A stretch of DNA of 64,000 bases from Desulforapulum autotrophicum (GTDB lineage Bacteria > Desulfobacterota > Desulfobacteria > Desulfobacterales > Desulfolunaceae), in NCBI GenBank assembly GCA_020723285.1, contig DYJE01000002.1, forward strand, positions 282,823 to 346,822, given 5' to 3'. The notes below the pieces were generated by a model, which was not told where the DNA came from, ran no database searches, and saw only the letters and a list, made by a program, of their open reading frames with translations. Positions within the stretch are counted from its first letter, which is position 1. The number at the start of each line of letters is the position of its first letter. The position numbers and the translations under genes are program-made. Below, piece after piece: positions 53,913-62,814 of this stretch.

Positions 53913-55093
53913 TTATTTTTTTCTCTTAGACGATAAAAGAATGTTCTAACATAATCACCTATAAATTCAAATCCCACAGGTTTTTCATCAGCAACACGCA
54001 AAAAAATATAAATCCCCAAAACGCCCATAATAATGTTTGGAAGCCACATACCTGTTATGGGAGGTATGACGCCTGTTTTACCCCCTGACCATCCAAAGCC
54101 CATTATAGCGTAATACAACAAAAAACATGACAAACCCAATCCAAGACCCGTGGTTTTTTTTGCAAAAGCTGATTTCAACCCCAACCCCATGGATAGCAGG
54201 CCCAACGTAAAACATGCAAAAGGAATGGAATATTTTTCCTGAAGTTCCATAATCGCCGCATTTATCTGCTCGCGACCATTACTTTGATCCGATATAAATG
54301 CCTTCAAATCCTCAACACTCATTTCATCACGTCCTTTACCAGGTGTTTTTGAACGGATACTTGTATTTTCAAGGGGAATAATCACATCATATGTATCAAA
54401 TTTTATTGTATTAACAGTCTTTTGTTCAGAATTAACTCTAAAAATTGTCCCATTGAAAAGACGCATGATAAATTCGTTATTCATACCAGGGCTAATATAT
54501 CTTTTACCTCTCGGCGCCACAACAGTACTTTTATTAGTGATATCACGACCATCTTCAATGAATACGTCGAATAACATTTTATCCTTGACATCCACTTTAT
54601 TGACATAAAAAACGATATCCTTGATACTGTCGTTAAACACACGTTCTTTGATTGCAGCGTCAACACCTTGAGTTGCAATATCCGTAAGAATTTTTCTATA
54701 TGACTCTTTGCTCCATGACAGCCCATAAACACTTAATATATAGGTTACAATAAATCCCATGAAACAAAACAAGAACGTAGGTATTAGAAGATGGTATATG
54801 CTCCCCCCCCCGGCTTTGATGGCTATGATTTCTTTATCACTGGCCATCCTGAGGTATGTTAGAAGTATTGCCATCATAACAGACATGGGTATTGTAAATT
54901 TTAAAAAATCAGGCATTGAGAATACTATTAAAAGGAATACAGATTTTAAGCTAACTTTGTAGTTAACAACAAGATTCGTAATTTCAAGAATTTGAGCAAG
55001 AAGAAAAATCAATGAAAGAAAAAAAAGATTGATAAAGAATGGGGGGACCAATTCCTTGAAAATGTATCGGTTAATAATAGTGTTAATTCTCAT
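53909..55093 (-). CDS. LPS export permease, LptF/LptG family
   Basis: 394 residues. Three N-terminal and three C-terminal membrane segments around a periplasmic beta-jellyroll (about 130-270). IINRYIFKELVPPFFINLF and LRMASDKEIIAIKAGG match the coupling-helix region; SRxKTPGKGRDEMSV-like text follows. With LptB and a partner permease it extracts LPS from the inner membrane. Sequence reads more like LptF than LptG, but this is not certain. Paired with lpxK by ATGA overlap. Confidence 0.88.
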   Translation of the reverse strand: MRINTIINRYIFKELVPPFFINLFFLSLIFLLAQILEITNLVVNYKVSLKSVFLLIVFSMPDFLKFTIPMSVMMAILLTYLRMASDKEIIAIKAGGGSIYHLLIPTFLFCFMGFIVTYILSVYGLSWSKESYRKILTDIATQGVDAAIKERVFNDSIKDIVFYVNKVDVKDKMLFDVFIEDGRDITNKSTVVAPRGKRYISPGMNNEFIMRLFNGTIFRVNSEQKTVNTIKFDTYDVIIPLENTSIRSKTPGKGRDEMSVEDLKAFISDQSNGREQINAAIMELQEKYSIPFACFTLGLLSMGLGLKSAFAKKTTGLGLGLSCFLLYYAIMGFGWSGGKTGVIPPITGMWLPNIIMGVLGIYIFLRVADEKPVGFEFIGDYVRTFFYRLREKNK

Positions 55094-55200
55094 AAAAAAA
55101 TCCCTTATTCGCGGATTTACAATAATTTAAAATTTAAAAACCAGTTTTTTTATTTCGATCATTTAAAGATCATTATTAAAGTCTTGTATACTTGATCCGA

Positions 55201-55356
55201 TATAATGTATGAGACTTTTAAGTTTGTTATTCAATATTTTTTTGGGTACCAAGCTTATATCGAAAACGGAAAACCAATACTTTCCGTTAGGAAGATGTCC
55301 CCACATCCGATTCGATACTTTGTCCTTGAGCGGCCTTAGCGGCCGCTCATTTTTTT
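55201..55356 (+). ncRNA. Candidate structured RNA with three-way junction and terminator
   Basis: A TATAAT at 55201-55206 (weak -35) could start an RNA near 55213. Pairings: closing stem TATCGAA (55258-55264) with TTCGATA (55311-55317); inside it AACGGAAA (55265-55272) with TTTCCGTT (55281-55288), and GATGT (55294-55298) with ACATC (55303-55307). Then comes terminator stem GAGCGGCC/GGCCGCTC and seven T. The order junction-then-terminator resembles a small RNA or a riboswitch-like leader of slyX. No known family recognised. Confidence 0.5.
55328..55356 (+). terminator. Rho-independent terminator
   Basis: GAGCGGCC (55328-55335), loop TTAGC, GGCCGCTC (55341-55348), then A and TTTTTTT (55350-55356). 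GC-rich stem and T-run are both on the + strand. No + strand protein gene ends upstream, so it must end a short RNA or attenuate transcription towards slyX. Confidence 0.8.
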
Positions 55357-55433
55357 ATCACGGGCTATAAGGGCGTTGATATCATCATATCAATCCCATC
55401 ATCTTTTGTGATTGACTCAAACAACCCTAAACT

Positions 55434-55649
55434 ATGATTCCTATGAACAAAGAGCAACTTATTGAAATTGAAATAAAATTGGCCTATCATGAAAAAATGA
55501 TTTCGGAATTGAACACCATTGTCTTTGATCAGCAAAAAACAATTGATCATCTTTTAAAGATGCTGGATTTTTTCCGAAACCGTATTTCAGAACTTTCAAA
55601 TACATTGACCATTACTGAATCAGTGAACGAAAAACCACCACACTATTAA
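55434..55649 (+). CDS. slyX: SlyX family protein
   Basis: 71 residues. EIEIKLAYHEKMISELN and VFDQQKTIDHLLKML form the short coiled coil of SlyX, and the C-terminal PPHY is the family hallmark. Cytoplasmic; molecular role unknown in any organism. The start could also be the ATG at 55443, which gives the usual MNKEQLIEIE-type beginning; neither has a clear ribosome site. Convergent with the LemA gene, 19 bases away. Confidence 0.88.
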   Translation: MIPMNKEQLIEIEIKLAYHEKMISELNTIVFDQQKTIDHLLKMLDFFRNRISELSNTLTITESVNEKPPHY

Positions 55650-55668
55650 TAAATTTGTTATCCAATTT

Positions 55669-56232
55669 TTAACAATTATGTTTATTCAAAACAATGAGCT
55701 TTATTTCTTTCAGACGAAAAAAAATTTTGTTAGTCACATTGTTTGGAAATGAATTTATCGATTGATTCATAGAAGACACGGCCCTATTATACTGAAAAGA
55801 CGCTACGTGTATTCGATTTTCAATGTCCATAATTCTGTTCTTAATATTCATATAGTTTAAATTTTCTTTCAGGCTTTGTTTCTTTTCCATTGTACTCAAC
55901 AGACTATGTATTTCAGCTGAAAGATCGTTCTGGGTTCGGATCAACTGTTCAACCGTTTTGGAATCATACAAATCCAGAACTGAAAATTGCATCATCACTG
56001 TTTTGGTTCTTATCATAATCAATTTTGAAAAAAGCTGATCATTGTTGGGCCTTATAATACGAAGAAGATCGATAAGATCAGGAATAAGGTCGGCCCTTTT
56101 ATGAAGACTGGCTTCAACATCTGTCCATGCTTTCATCACTTGTTCATGATCTTTTTTAATCACATTATATCCGCACGATGTCATACACATCATCATGAAC
56201 ATTATTAACAAAGCTTGAATAAATCTGTTCAT
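55669..56232 (-). CDS. LemA family lipoprotein
   Basis: 187 residues. Lipoprotein signal ending MTSC. Then GYNVIKKDHEQVMKAWTDVE and LHKRADLIPDLIDLLR, the LemA core (YN...W...RADLIPNLV), and FQYNRAVSSMNQSINSFPNN near the end (LemA YN...fP). Helical bundle anchored to a membrane, role unclear. Strong AAGGAG seven bases before ATG. The C-terminus after FPNN is longer and more basic than typical. Confidence 0.85.
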   Translation of the reverse strand: MNRFIQALLIMFMMMCMTSCGYNVIKKDHEQVMKAWTDVEASLHKRADLIPDLIDLLRIIRPNNDQLFSKLIMIRTKTVMMQFSVLDLYDSKTVEQLIRTQNDLSAEIHSLLSTMEKKQSLKENLNYMNIKNRIMDIENRIHVASFQYNRAVSSMNQSINSFPNNVTNKIFFRLKEIKLIVLNKHNC

Positions 56233-56425
56233 GATACACTCCTTGAAAAAAACTAATGTTTCATTATATTAATAAAAATGATATAATTAAGACGTATTAT
56301 TAAAGATTTTGCCTTTTCATATATTATGCCTTATATAACATGTCAATTTTTATGAAATTTAACGGCATTTTATTAAAATCTATCATGACATTCAAACTAA
56401 TCAGCTCGTTAATATGAGGTGATCC

Positions 56426-57232
56426 ATGAAAAAATACTTTCTGAATCTATTTAATCTCGGAATTACAGGTTCATCCACATGCTCCGATCTTGATAAGGGT
56501 CTCAAAACATTCAAGGCGGGTGACTATGCCGAAGCATGGGGTATTTTTTTCAAACTTGCGGAAAAAGGGAACATAGAAGCACAGAACAATCTGGCTTTCA
56601 TGTATTACCATGGTGAAGGTGTTCCCAGGGACCACCATAAAGCTGCCCAGTGGTTCATGGTCGCTGCTGAACACGGTCACCCTGACGCGCAATACAATCT
56701 TGGGAATCTCTATTATTACGGCCACGGTCTTACAAAAAACTACAAACAGGCCCTTCGATGGTATCTCAAAGCGTCGGAAAATGGCAAGACAGCCGCTCAG
56801 ACCAATATCGGAAATCTTCTGTACAATGGGAAGGGCGTTGAAGCAGACCACATCCAGGCTGCTCGTTGGTTTCAGAAAGCAGCGGAAAACGGTGACCCCA
56901 AAGCACAACACAATCTTGCCATGATGTATTACAAAGGGGAAGGCCTTAACCAGGATTTCCATCAGGCAGCGAAATGGTATTTGAAAGCAGCTGAAAATGG
57001 TGACGCAAAAGCTCAGCACAATCTTGGAATCATGTATTGCAATGGCCAAGGAGTCATCGTTGATTATATTCAGAGCTATGCCTGGTTCAATCTGGCCAAC
57101 GCTTTTGGGCATACGTCTTCTCTTGTCAACTTAAATCATGTTAAAAGTCTTATGACATCACAACAGATTGCCGAAGGACAAACTCTCGCACGAAAAAAAT
57201 GGGATATTATTCATAAAACCCAAATATCATAA
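56426..57232 (+). CDS. Sel1-repeat protein
   Basis: 268 residues. Starting near residue 22 there are about six 36-residue Sel1-like repeats, each with A-x-WF-x-KAAE-x-G, AQ-x-NL and YY-x-GxG (for example AAKWYLKAAENGDAKAQHNL). Such solenoids bind partner proteins. The N-terminus (MKKYFLNLFNLGITGSST) is only weakly hydrophobic, so export is uncertain. GAGGTGAT lies just before ATG. Divergent from the LemA gene over 193 bases. Confidence 0.9.
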   Translation: MKKYFLNLFNLGITGSSTCSDLDKGLKTFKAGDYAEAWGIFFKLAEKGNIEAQNNLAFMYYHGEGVPRDHHKAAQWFMVAAEHGHPDAQYNLGNLYYYGHGLTKNYKQALRWYLKASENGKTAAQTNIGNLLYNGKGVEADHIQAARWFQKAAENGDPKAQHNLAMMYYKGEGLNQDFHQAAKWYLKAAENGDAKAQHNLGIMYCNGQGVIVDYIQSYAWFNLANAFGHTSSLVNLNHVKSLMTSQQIAEGQTLARKKWDIIHKTQIS

Positions 57233-57333
57233 TATTTTTTAACATGACGTTTCTTTGTCATTATAAAGGCTTATCATTTTTTATTTTATGATATTTTCAG
57301 TATGATTCATCTTTCTCTACGATCAGGTGGTTT

Positions 57334-57954
57334 ATGCCGAAAGAAATCACTTCAAACCTCTTAGAAGAAAACACCCTTAAACGAATCCGAAAATTTAAAA
57401 TCCTCAACCTTTTATCGAATGAAGAAATCAAGCTCCTGATCGGGAATGAACAAAGTGAATATCATAAGCGGATTTCAAAACTTGTCGTTTACCAACCCAA
57501 AGAAACAGTGATTCAGGAGGGTGTATTTGACAGCTGGATATTCTGGGTTATTCAAGGTGAATTCGCTGTGTTTAAAAACAATGTTTTAATCGCTGTTTTC
57601 AATGAACCCGGTGATGTTTTCGGCGAAATGAGCAGTATAGATGAAGATTCTCGATCCGCAACCGTCATCGCCAGGGAAAAAAGTATTTGCCTTAGTATTG
57701 ACATGTCTGTTCTTGATTCTATACAGAATGAAACAATTCGTGAAAAAATTAGAACGGGTATATACAGATTGAAATCAGAACGATTAAATCAGACAACCGC
57801 CAAACTGGTAACTGAAAAAAAACGACTGGCTGAACAACAAAAACAGATCCTGATCGAGCGTTTGAACCTCATCGAGTATGAAGATCGGCTTAAACAATGG
57901 GAGTCAGATCTTACTGACCGAGAGCAACGGCTTGTCAAAAACTCATTCACTTAA
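57334..57954 (+). CDS. Cyclic-nucleotide-binding-domain protein
   Basis: 206 residues. A cNMP-binding beta-roll at about 35-130 with VFGEMSSIDEDSRSATV, the phosphate-binding cassette including the conserved Arg, and VIQEGVFDSWIFWVIQGEF in front. Residues about 150-206 form a charged coiled coil (KLVTEKKRLAEQQKQILIER). No DNA-binding or enzymatic domain, so probably a ligand-controlled partner protein. AGGTGG lies just before ATG. A second cNMP domain is in the kinase at 50258. Confidence 0.88.
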   Translation: MPKEITSNLLEENTLKRIRKFKILNLLSNEEIKLLIGNEQSEYHKRISKLVVYQPKETVIQEGVFDSWIFWVIQGEFAVFKNNVLIAVFNEPGDVFGEMSSIDEDSRSATVIAREKSICLSIDMSVLDSIQNETIREKIRTGIYRLKSERLNQTTAKLVTEKKRLAEQQKQILIERLNLIEYEDRLKQWESDLTDREQRLVKNSFT

Positions 57955-58029
57955 AATTCCAGAATGATATGTCTAAATATCTGATGTTCATCAATAACCA
58001 CTTAACTAAATAATTTTGAAAATATAAGT

Positions 58030-59199
58030 TTATTTCCTAACCTTTCGAATGCATCTGTAGGTAAAAACAGAACCACACATCATAATTACGGCCCCCATGG
58101 AAAAAGAATGCACCAAGTCTATGTAGTCCATGGTGAGACCCGCTATCATTGACCCTGCAAGCATGCCCAAACTGTGTGCCATGGTAAGAAGAGACATCAC
58201 GGATCCTATGGATGCCATAGACTTACCTTCAGACAAAGCCATTGCCGATAAAGCTGGCAAGGCAATACCACCTCCTATTCCAAACACGATAACAGAGATA
58301 AGCAAATGATAAAAGCCACCTGCCCATCTGAAAGAAATCATGGATAAAGCGATGATGACAGATCCAATATTCATCAGAACCAGTTTGTTGACCCTGTCTG
58401 ATATATATCCGAATGGGGCATGAAACAGCGCGCCGACCAGAACCATAATCATCACAAGGATTCCAGATTCCGAACTACCGAGATTGAAACGAATATTCAT
58501 GTAAAGCGGCAGAAAACACCAAATAACCCCAACACATGTGGTATAAGCAAATCTAAGAACAGCAAGACCAAGAACCACTTTGTTATCAAGTATTTTTTTC
58601 CAGGATTCAGGCTTCTTTCTGATTCGGCATGAATTTTCATGACTCACCGGAGGAAGAAACAGTGAACTCATAACAAAGGCTAAAACAGATAGAATCCCCA
58701 TCCCTGCAAAGGCAGAGTCAAGTCCATAGGCTGTATGAATGATACCTCCCATAAAAGGGCCAATGCTCATGCCAGCAAACATGGACATGCTGAAAATCCC
58801 CATATACCAGCCTTCTTTTCCAAGAGGCGTGATATCACCGACATACGCCTGAGCCACCGGCATGACCATAGCTGACGCTATCCCTTGAAAAAAGCGAAGA
58901 AATATCAGGGTTTCCACGCTTGATGCCATCATGAATCCAAGAGAGATCACAGAATATGATAAAAGACCGAAAACAATATATGGTTTTCGTCCCCTCCGAT
59001 CAGACATCCGTCCGAAATAGGGAAGCAAAATGGTTCGTGAAATGGAAAAAGATCCAAAAATCAGGCTGATGTAGAGTCCACTTGCACCTAAGTTGTGAGC
59101 ATAAACCGGAAGGAGTGGTATAACGATCCCAACACCTGTTACCGCGACAAAGATGGAAAAAAAAAGAGAAATGAAAATATGGTTTCCACTTTTATTCAC
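58030..59199 (-). CDS. Major facilitator superfamily transporter
   Basis: 389 residues, about 12 membrane segments. The A-loop GRMSDRRGRKPYIVFG near 62 and the second-half counterpart GYISDRVNKLVLMN mark the MFS fold of the DHA1 drug-efflux type. Substrate cannot be named. Precedes the GNAT gene on the map but is transcribed after it (18 bases apart on the minus strand). Confidence 0.9.
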   Translation of the reverse strand: MNKSGNHIFISLFFSIFVAVTGVGIVIPLLPVYAHNLGASGLYISLIFGSFSISRTILLPYFGRMSDRRGRKPYIVFGLLSYSVISLGFMMASSVETLIFLRFFQGIASAMVMPVAQAYVGDITPLGKEGWYMGIFSMSMFAGMSIGPFMGGIIHTAYGLDSAFAGMGILSVLAFVMSSLFLPPVSHENSCRIRKKPESWKKILDNKVVLGLAVLRFAYTTCVGVIWCFLPLYMNIRFNLGSSESGILVMIMVLVGALFHAPFGYISDRVNKLVLMNIGSVIIALSMISFRWAGGFYHLLISVIVFGIGGGIALPALSAMALSEGKSMASIGSVMSLLTMAHSLGMLAGSMIAGLTMDYIDLVHSFSMGAVIMMCGSVFTYRCIRKVRK

Positions 59200-59217
59200 G
59201 TGAGGTGTCCTGGGTTA

Positions 59218-59688
59218 CTAACCTGCAATATGTTCAAGAGAAAGCATCATGGCCGTCTCATCGCAATCAGGAAATTTGACACAGGAGATACAATCAGACC
59301 AGATTTTTAATGGAAGCTCAGCTCTGTCAATAACTTTAAAATCAAATTTTTTAAAAAACTCGGGCTTATACGTCAACGTAAACAATTTTTTAATATCATA
59401 CGCTTTCGCCTCACAGATAGCAGCCTGAACAAGCTGGGATCCGATATTTTTGCTCTGGTACTCTTTATTAACAGCAAGAGATCTGATTTCAGCCAAGTCT
59501 TCCCAGCAGAACTGAAGTGCACCGCAACCGGCTACTGTTTGGTTTTCGGGTATTTCATACACAAAAAAATCTCTGACATGATCATAAAGCTGACTTAGAG
59601 GCCTTGAGAGGAGAACGCCCTTTTCTCCGTAATCCGAGAGCATGGAGTGAATCACTTTGATATCTTTGATCGTCGCCTTTCGTATCAT
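59218..59688 (-). CDS. GNAT N-acetyltransferase, short ArgA-like
   Basis: 156 residues. Single GNAT fold with AEIRSLAVNKEYQSKNIGSQLV (acetyl-CoA loop Q/RxxGxG/A as YQSKNIGSQ) and LTYKPEFFKKFDFKVI. The C-terminal KFPDCDETAMM motif is typical of the short N-acetylglutamate-synthase-like proteins found in Desulfobacterota and other bacteria without classical ArgA. N-acetylation of glutamate is likely but not proved; no arginine genes are near. Confidence 0.78.
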   Translation of the reverse strand: MIRKATIKDIKVIHSMLSDYGEKGVLLSRPLSQLYDHVRDFFVYEIPENQTVAGCGALQFCWEDLAEIRSLAVNKEYQSKNIGSQLVQAAICEAKAYDIKKLFTLTYKPEFFKKFDFKVIDRAELPLKIWSDCISCVKFPDCDETAMMLSLEHIAG

Positions 59689-59750
59689 GAAGCGCCTTAT
59701 AGTCCTCTTTCATTCTGAATGCAAATAAAAAAGGAAAATCAAAAGAAGAT

Positions 59751-59789
59751 CTGACAAAGCCGGACCAGATTGAGTGTCCGGCCATCAGA
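59751..59789 (-). terminator. Probable terminator
   Basis: GCCGGAC (59759-59765) and GTCCGGC (59776-59782), extended by CTGA and TCAG outside. On the minus strand it follows the small gene ending at 59795. Only three T follow the stem, so weak. Confidence 0.45.
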
Positions 59790-59794
59790 CAAAC

Positions 59795-60127
59795 TCATAC
59801 CTCATCAAGAAAGTCCATATTTTCATCATCTCTGGCTTGATGAGATTGATCTTCAATGGACCGGTAAATCGTTCGTGACCCCTTGTCGATAACAATTTCA
59901 AAGGTATCATCATCCTTTGACGATTCAAACTTAAGAGCGAAACTGTCGTCATCATCAATGATATGAATCACATGATCTTTCGCAAGATTTTCCAATCCCA
60001 CACACAGGTCAATATTATCGACCAGCTCTACACTTTTCTTTAAAACCTCATCAATAAAGCCCAGTGTTTCACTTCGGTTTTTCTGATTTCCCATAAACTT
60101 GATGTTTTTATCAAGAAATTCGTCCAT
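59795..60127 (-). CDS. Hypothetical acidic protein
   Basis: 110 residues from the ATG at 60127, which has the purine-rich GGGGGGAGGGG at 60129-60139, far better than the longer reading to 60223 that overlaps the FKBP gene. LDKNIKFMGNQKNRSETLGF at the N-terminus; an acidic stretch IIDDDDSFALKFESSKDDDT in the middle. No signal peptide or membrane segment and no family recognised. Probably co-transcribed with the FKBP isomerase. Confidence 0.7.
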   Translation of the reverse strand: MDEFLDKNIKFMGNQKNRSETLGFIDEVLKKSVELVDNIDLCVGLENLAKDHVIHIIDDDDSFALKFESSKDDDTFEIVIDKGSRTIYRSIEDQSHQARDDENMDFLDEV

Positions 60128-60200
60128 TCCCCTCCCCCCATTATATTTACACCGGCTGATCACTCTTCCGTCCGGGATAATCATCCACAGTGAAAGCAGA

Positions 60201-60815
60201 TCACTTGATGGATACCAGTTCAACAGTAAAAATCAAGGTTGAATTAGGTTCTATGGTTCCTCCACTTCCTTGAACACCGTAAGCCAGTTCCGATGGAATG
60301 TAAAGCTCCCATTTGGATCCAACAGACATAAGCTGGAGGGCCTCTGTCCACCCCTTGATCACTCCGTTCAAAGGGAATGTGGTCGTTTTTCCTCGCCTGT
60401 AAGAACTGTCAAAAACCTTCCCATCCAGTGTCCGCCCTTCATAATGGGTTTCTACTGTGTCTGTACTTGCAGGTTTATCCCCATTCCCTTCTTGCAGAAC
60501 CTTGTATTGCAACCCACTGCTTGTTTCGAAAACACCCGGAGTTTTTTTATTTTCTGCAAGGAAAGCCAGACCTTTTTCATGATTGATTCGTGCAAGCTCC
60601 TGTTTTCGAATCTGGTTTTTTTCCTGAAGTTCTTGTTGAAATTGCTGAAAAACAAGTTGCATCTCGCCAACAGACATGGTGGGTTCGTTTCCGTTCAAAG
60701 CATCGGCGAATGAGCGAAAAAAAACATCCGGATCAATATCGAAACCCTGTCTTCTGAAATCTCCTCCGACACTTTGACCCAGAACGTAGCTTACCTTTTT
60801 TTTATCAATATTCAT
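60201..60815 (-). CDS. FKBP-type peptidyl-prolyl isomerase (FklB/Mip-like)
   Basis: 204 residues. N-terminal helical dimerisation region (KKVSYVLGQSVGGDFRRQGF, as in FklB and Mip), a long helix (about 60-95), then the FKBP domain: VETHYEGRTLDGKVFDSSYRRG, FPLNGVIKGWTEALQLM and LAYGVQGSGGTIEPNSTL. No signal peptide, so cytoplasmic like FklB. Assists protein folding. GGAG lies five bases before ATG. Confidence 0.92.
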   Translation of the reverse strand: MNIDKKKVSYVLGQSVGGDFRRQGFDIDPDVFFRSFADALNGNEPTMSVGEMQLVFQQFQQELQEKNQIRKQELARINHEKGLAFLAENKKTPGVFETSSGLQYKVLQEGNGDKPASTDTVETHYEGRTLDGKVFDSSYRRGKTTTFPLNGVIKGWTEALQLMSVGSKWELYIPSELAYGVQGSGGTIEPNSTLIFTVELVSIK

Positions 60816-60840
60816 AACATCTCCAATGGTTTGTTTCTGG

Positions 60841-61833
60841 TTATTTCTCGGTTATGCTTTCTTCAATCTTTTGACCGAAATGCCTTCCACAACTTTCAGT
60901 GGACACCAGCACTTTATCACCTTTTTTTAAAGTAACAACCGACAGAGGCTCACCGTCTGCCGAGGTAAGTCTTATGGTTTCGGCGTTCTGCACGATGGTT
61001 GTGACTTCTTTGCCGTCAATCTCTGCTTTGATCAGCATCATAGGACGCTTTTCAATTTTGAGCCGCCCGACAATGCCGACAGTGGCGTTTCCATGATAAT
61101 CATGGATTAAAATGGGGTCTCCAGCCTGGAGCTCAGATAAATATCGGGTCGTGCCACCGGGAACGCGGGTATAAGCATGAACAGCACCCGCATTGATTCT
61201 GAAAGGCCTTGGTGCCACGTATGGATTTGAAACGGTTTCAGCATGAACAAGAAAAAGCGTTCCACTGCTGTTTCCCACGAGCATGCCCTGCCCTTTCTCC
61301 ATAGACGTACAGGTATCCACACACACCCGGTCACCCATACCGACAGGCAGGACTTCTGTAATGACGGCAAGGCTCAATGCCTCTTTTTCTTCAGAGCCCC
61401 TCAGTCTTGCCAAAACTTTTTTAACGACCATGAGATCATCGGTGTCGAGCAGGATCTGTTTGACACCTTTTTCAAGAATACCGAATGCCACTTCAGCATC
61501 TTCATAGGACTTCACACTGGCAATGACATCGGCTCCTTTGGCGATTAGATTTTCAAGAGGAATGATGGTCCAGTCTGTACACTCCAGCACAACCATTTTT
61601 TCCTTGGACAATTTCAGAATCATCTCTTCCTGATCACCGTGAGTGATCTGAAACGTTTCAATATCCCTGCCCGGAACGATATCTCCATCTTCACAGATTG
61701 TTTTTATCTTTCCGAGTTCTTTAACGTGTGAAGAATACCCGGAAGGAACCATGATACCATCGGCCCCTCCCTCCAGCGCAGTGGTGACGAGTTCTTTATC
61801 CCAAGGATCGACTTTAACCCAGATTTTTTTCAT
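60841..61833 (-). CDS. 3-dehydroquinate synthase II (archaeal type, AroB')
   Basis: 330 residues. WVKVDPWDKELVTTALEGGADGIMV at the N-terminus, GRDIETFQI, MVVLECTDWTIIPLENLIA, and GMLVGNSSGTLFLVHAET with RPFRINAGAVHAY (family signature). Converts the ADH sugar product of the neighbouring enzyme to 3-dehydroquinate, feeding the shikimate pathway without erythrose-4-phosphate. AAGGAAGC lies before ATG. 118 bases after its partner; both are on one transcript. Confidence 0.93.
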   Translation of the reverse strand: MKKIWVKVDPWDKELVTTALEGGADGIMVPSGYSSHVKELGKIKTICEDGDIVPGRDIETFQITHGDQEEMILKLSKEKMVVLECTDWTIIPLENLIAKGADVIASVKSYEDAEVAFGILEKGVKQILLDTDDLMVVKKVLARLRGSEEKEALSLAVITEVLPVGMGDRVCVDTCTSMEKGQGMLVGNSSGTLFLVHAETVSNPYVAPRPFRINAGAVHAYTRVPGGTTRYLSELQAGDPILIHDYHGNATVGIVGRLKIEKRPMMLIKAEIDGKEVTTIVQNAETIRLTSADGEPLSVVTLKKGDKVLVSTESCGRHFGQKIEESITEK

Positions 61834-61951
61834 GATGCTTCCTTATAGATGAATAATTGTTTTTCATTCTTGTGCACAAACGTTCATTTCATAAGTTCAG
61901 GAAGTTATGTAAAGTTTCCTGAGTCAGATTGTCGTTTATAAAAAACATAAC

Positions 61952-62755
61952 TCATGCCATTTTCAAAATTTCCAGAGCCGCTTCCAAAGAACGACCTTCG
62001 TGAATGATGGCTGACATGGCTTCTACCATTTTTTTGGGATTTCTGTGTTGAAAAACGTTACGACCGATGGACAAACCTGCACCGCCCGCATCGATGGAGC
62101 CTTTGACCATTTCAAGGATATCACGGTCCGATTCCATTTTTTCTCCACCTGCAATCACCACAGGAACGGAGCAACCCTCCGTCACTTCCCTGAATGTTTC
62201 CGGGCTGCCTGTATAGGGGACCTTCACAATATCCGCCCCCAGTTCAAATCCAACCCTTGCAGAATGTTTTACAACATTTACATCATAACCGTCTTTAATG
62301 TTTTTTCCTCTGGCATAGATCATAGCCAGAAGTGGCATTCCCCAGGTTCGGCAGTCTCTGCTGATATTCCCGAAATCATTAAGCATGACCTTTTCGTCCT
62401 CATCTCCGAGATTCACATGGATAGAGACAGCATCGGCCCCGAGTTTGATGGCCTCTTCAACGGTACAGACCAGGGTTTTAGCGTTGGGATAAGGTGAGAG
62501 AGAGGTGGATGCGGAAAGATGTATGATAAGCCCGATGTCTGGGCCCTTTCCACGAAGCCCCTCTCCTACCAAACCCTTGTGTTCTACAATGGCATTCGCC
62601 CCCCCGATGGCAACCTGCTGTATCGTGTGCTTCAGATCGATAACACCATTGATAGGCCCTACGGATATGCCGTGATCCATAGGCACAATAATCGTTTTTC
62701 CCGTGTTTCTGTTGAAAATACGTTCGAACCTGATCATTTTTCCAATCGTACTCAT
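61952..62755 (-). CDS. 2-amino-3,7-dideoxy-D-threo-hept-6-ulosonate synthase (class I aldolase fold)
   Basis: About 267 residues. [18 protein letters not shown] (catalytic Asp region), [25 protein letters not shown] [11 protein letters not shown] and [12 protein letters not shown] with the Schiff-base lysine; AGGEKMESD and [14 protein letters not shown] form the phosphate site. First step of the alternative aromatic pathway. GGAG is seven bases before the ATG at 62755 but abuts the one at 62761, so 62755 is chosen. The leader holds stacked hairpins ending in a terminator (62781-62956). Confidence 0.93.
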   Translation of the reverse strand: MSTIGKMIRFERIFNRNTGKTIIVPMDHGISVGPINGVIDLKHTIQQVAIGGANAIVEHKGLVGEGLRGKGPDIGLIIHLSASTSLSPYPNAKTLVCTVEEAIKLGADAVSIHVNLGDEDEKVMLNDFGNISRDCRTWGMPLLAMIYARGKNIKDGYDVNVVKHSARVGFELGADIVKVPYTGSPETFREVTEGCSVPVVIAGGEKMESDRDILEMVKGSIDAGGAGLSIGRNVFQHRNPKKMVEAMSAIIHEGRSLEAALEILKMA

Positions 62756-62780
62756 ATTCATGCTCCGTTTCAGTCAGCAT

Positions 62781-62814
62781 AAAAAAAGGCCGTGAAGTTT
62801 TCTCCACGGCCTTT
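62781..62814 (-). terminator. Intrinsic terminator in the leader of the aromatic genes
   Basis: Stem AAAGGCCGTG (62785-62794) and CACGGCCTTT (62805-62814). On the minus strand it is followed by seven T (A-run at 62781-62787), 26 bases before the ATG at 62755. Being before, not after, a gene suggests attenuation. Confidence 0.75.

Larger units (their letters stand above)
55094..55433. other. Intergenic region between lptF-like gene and slyX
   Basis: 340 bases between divergent genes. It carries the ncRNA candidate 55201-55356 with its terminator. After it comes a small hairpin TTGATAT-CATC-ATATCAA (55376-55393), before slyX. On the minus strand AAGG nine bases before ATG at 55093 serves the permease gene. 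Confidence 0.6.

Noticed and set aside
56471..57112. 213-codon minus-strand open frame opposite the Sel1 gene
   Set aside because: Periodic shadow produced by the repeats of the + strand Sel1 gene.
60128..60223. Longer reading of the small acidic protein
   Set aside because: It overlaps the FKBP gene and ignores the very strong ribosome site before 60127.
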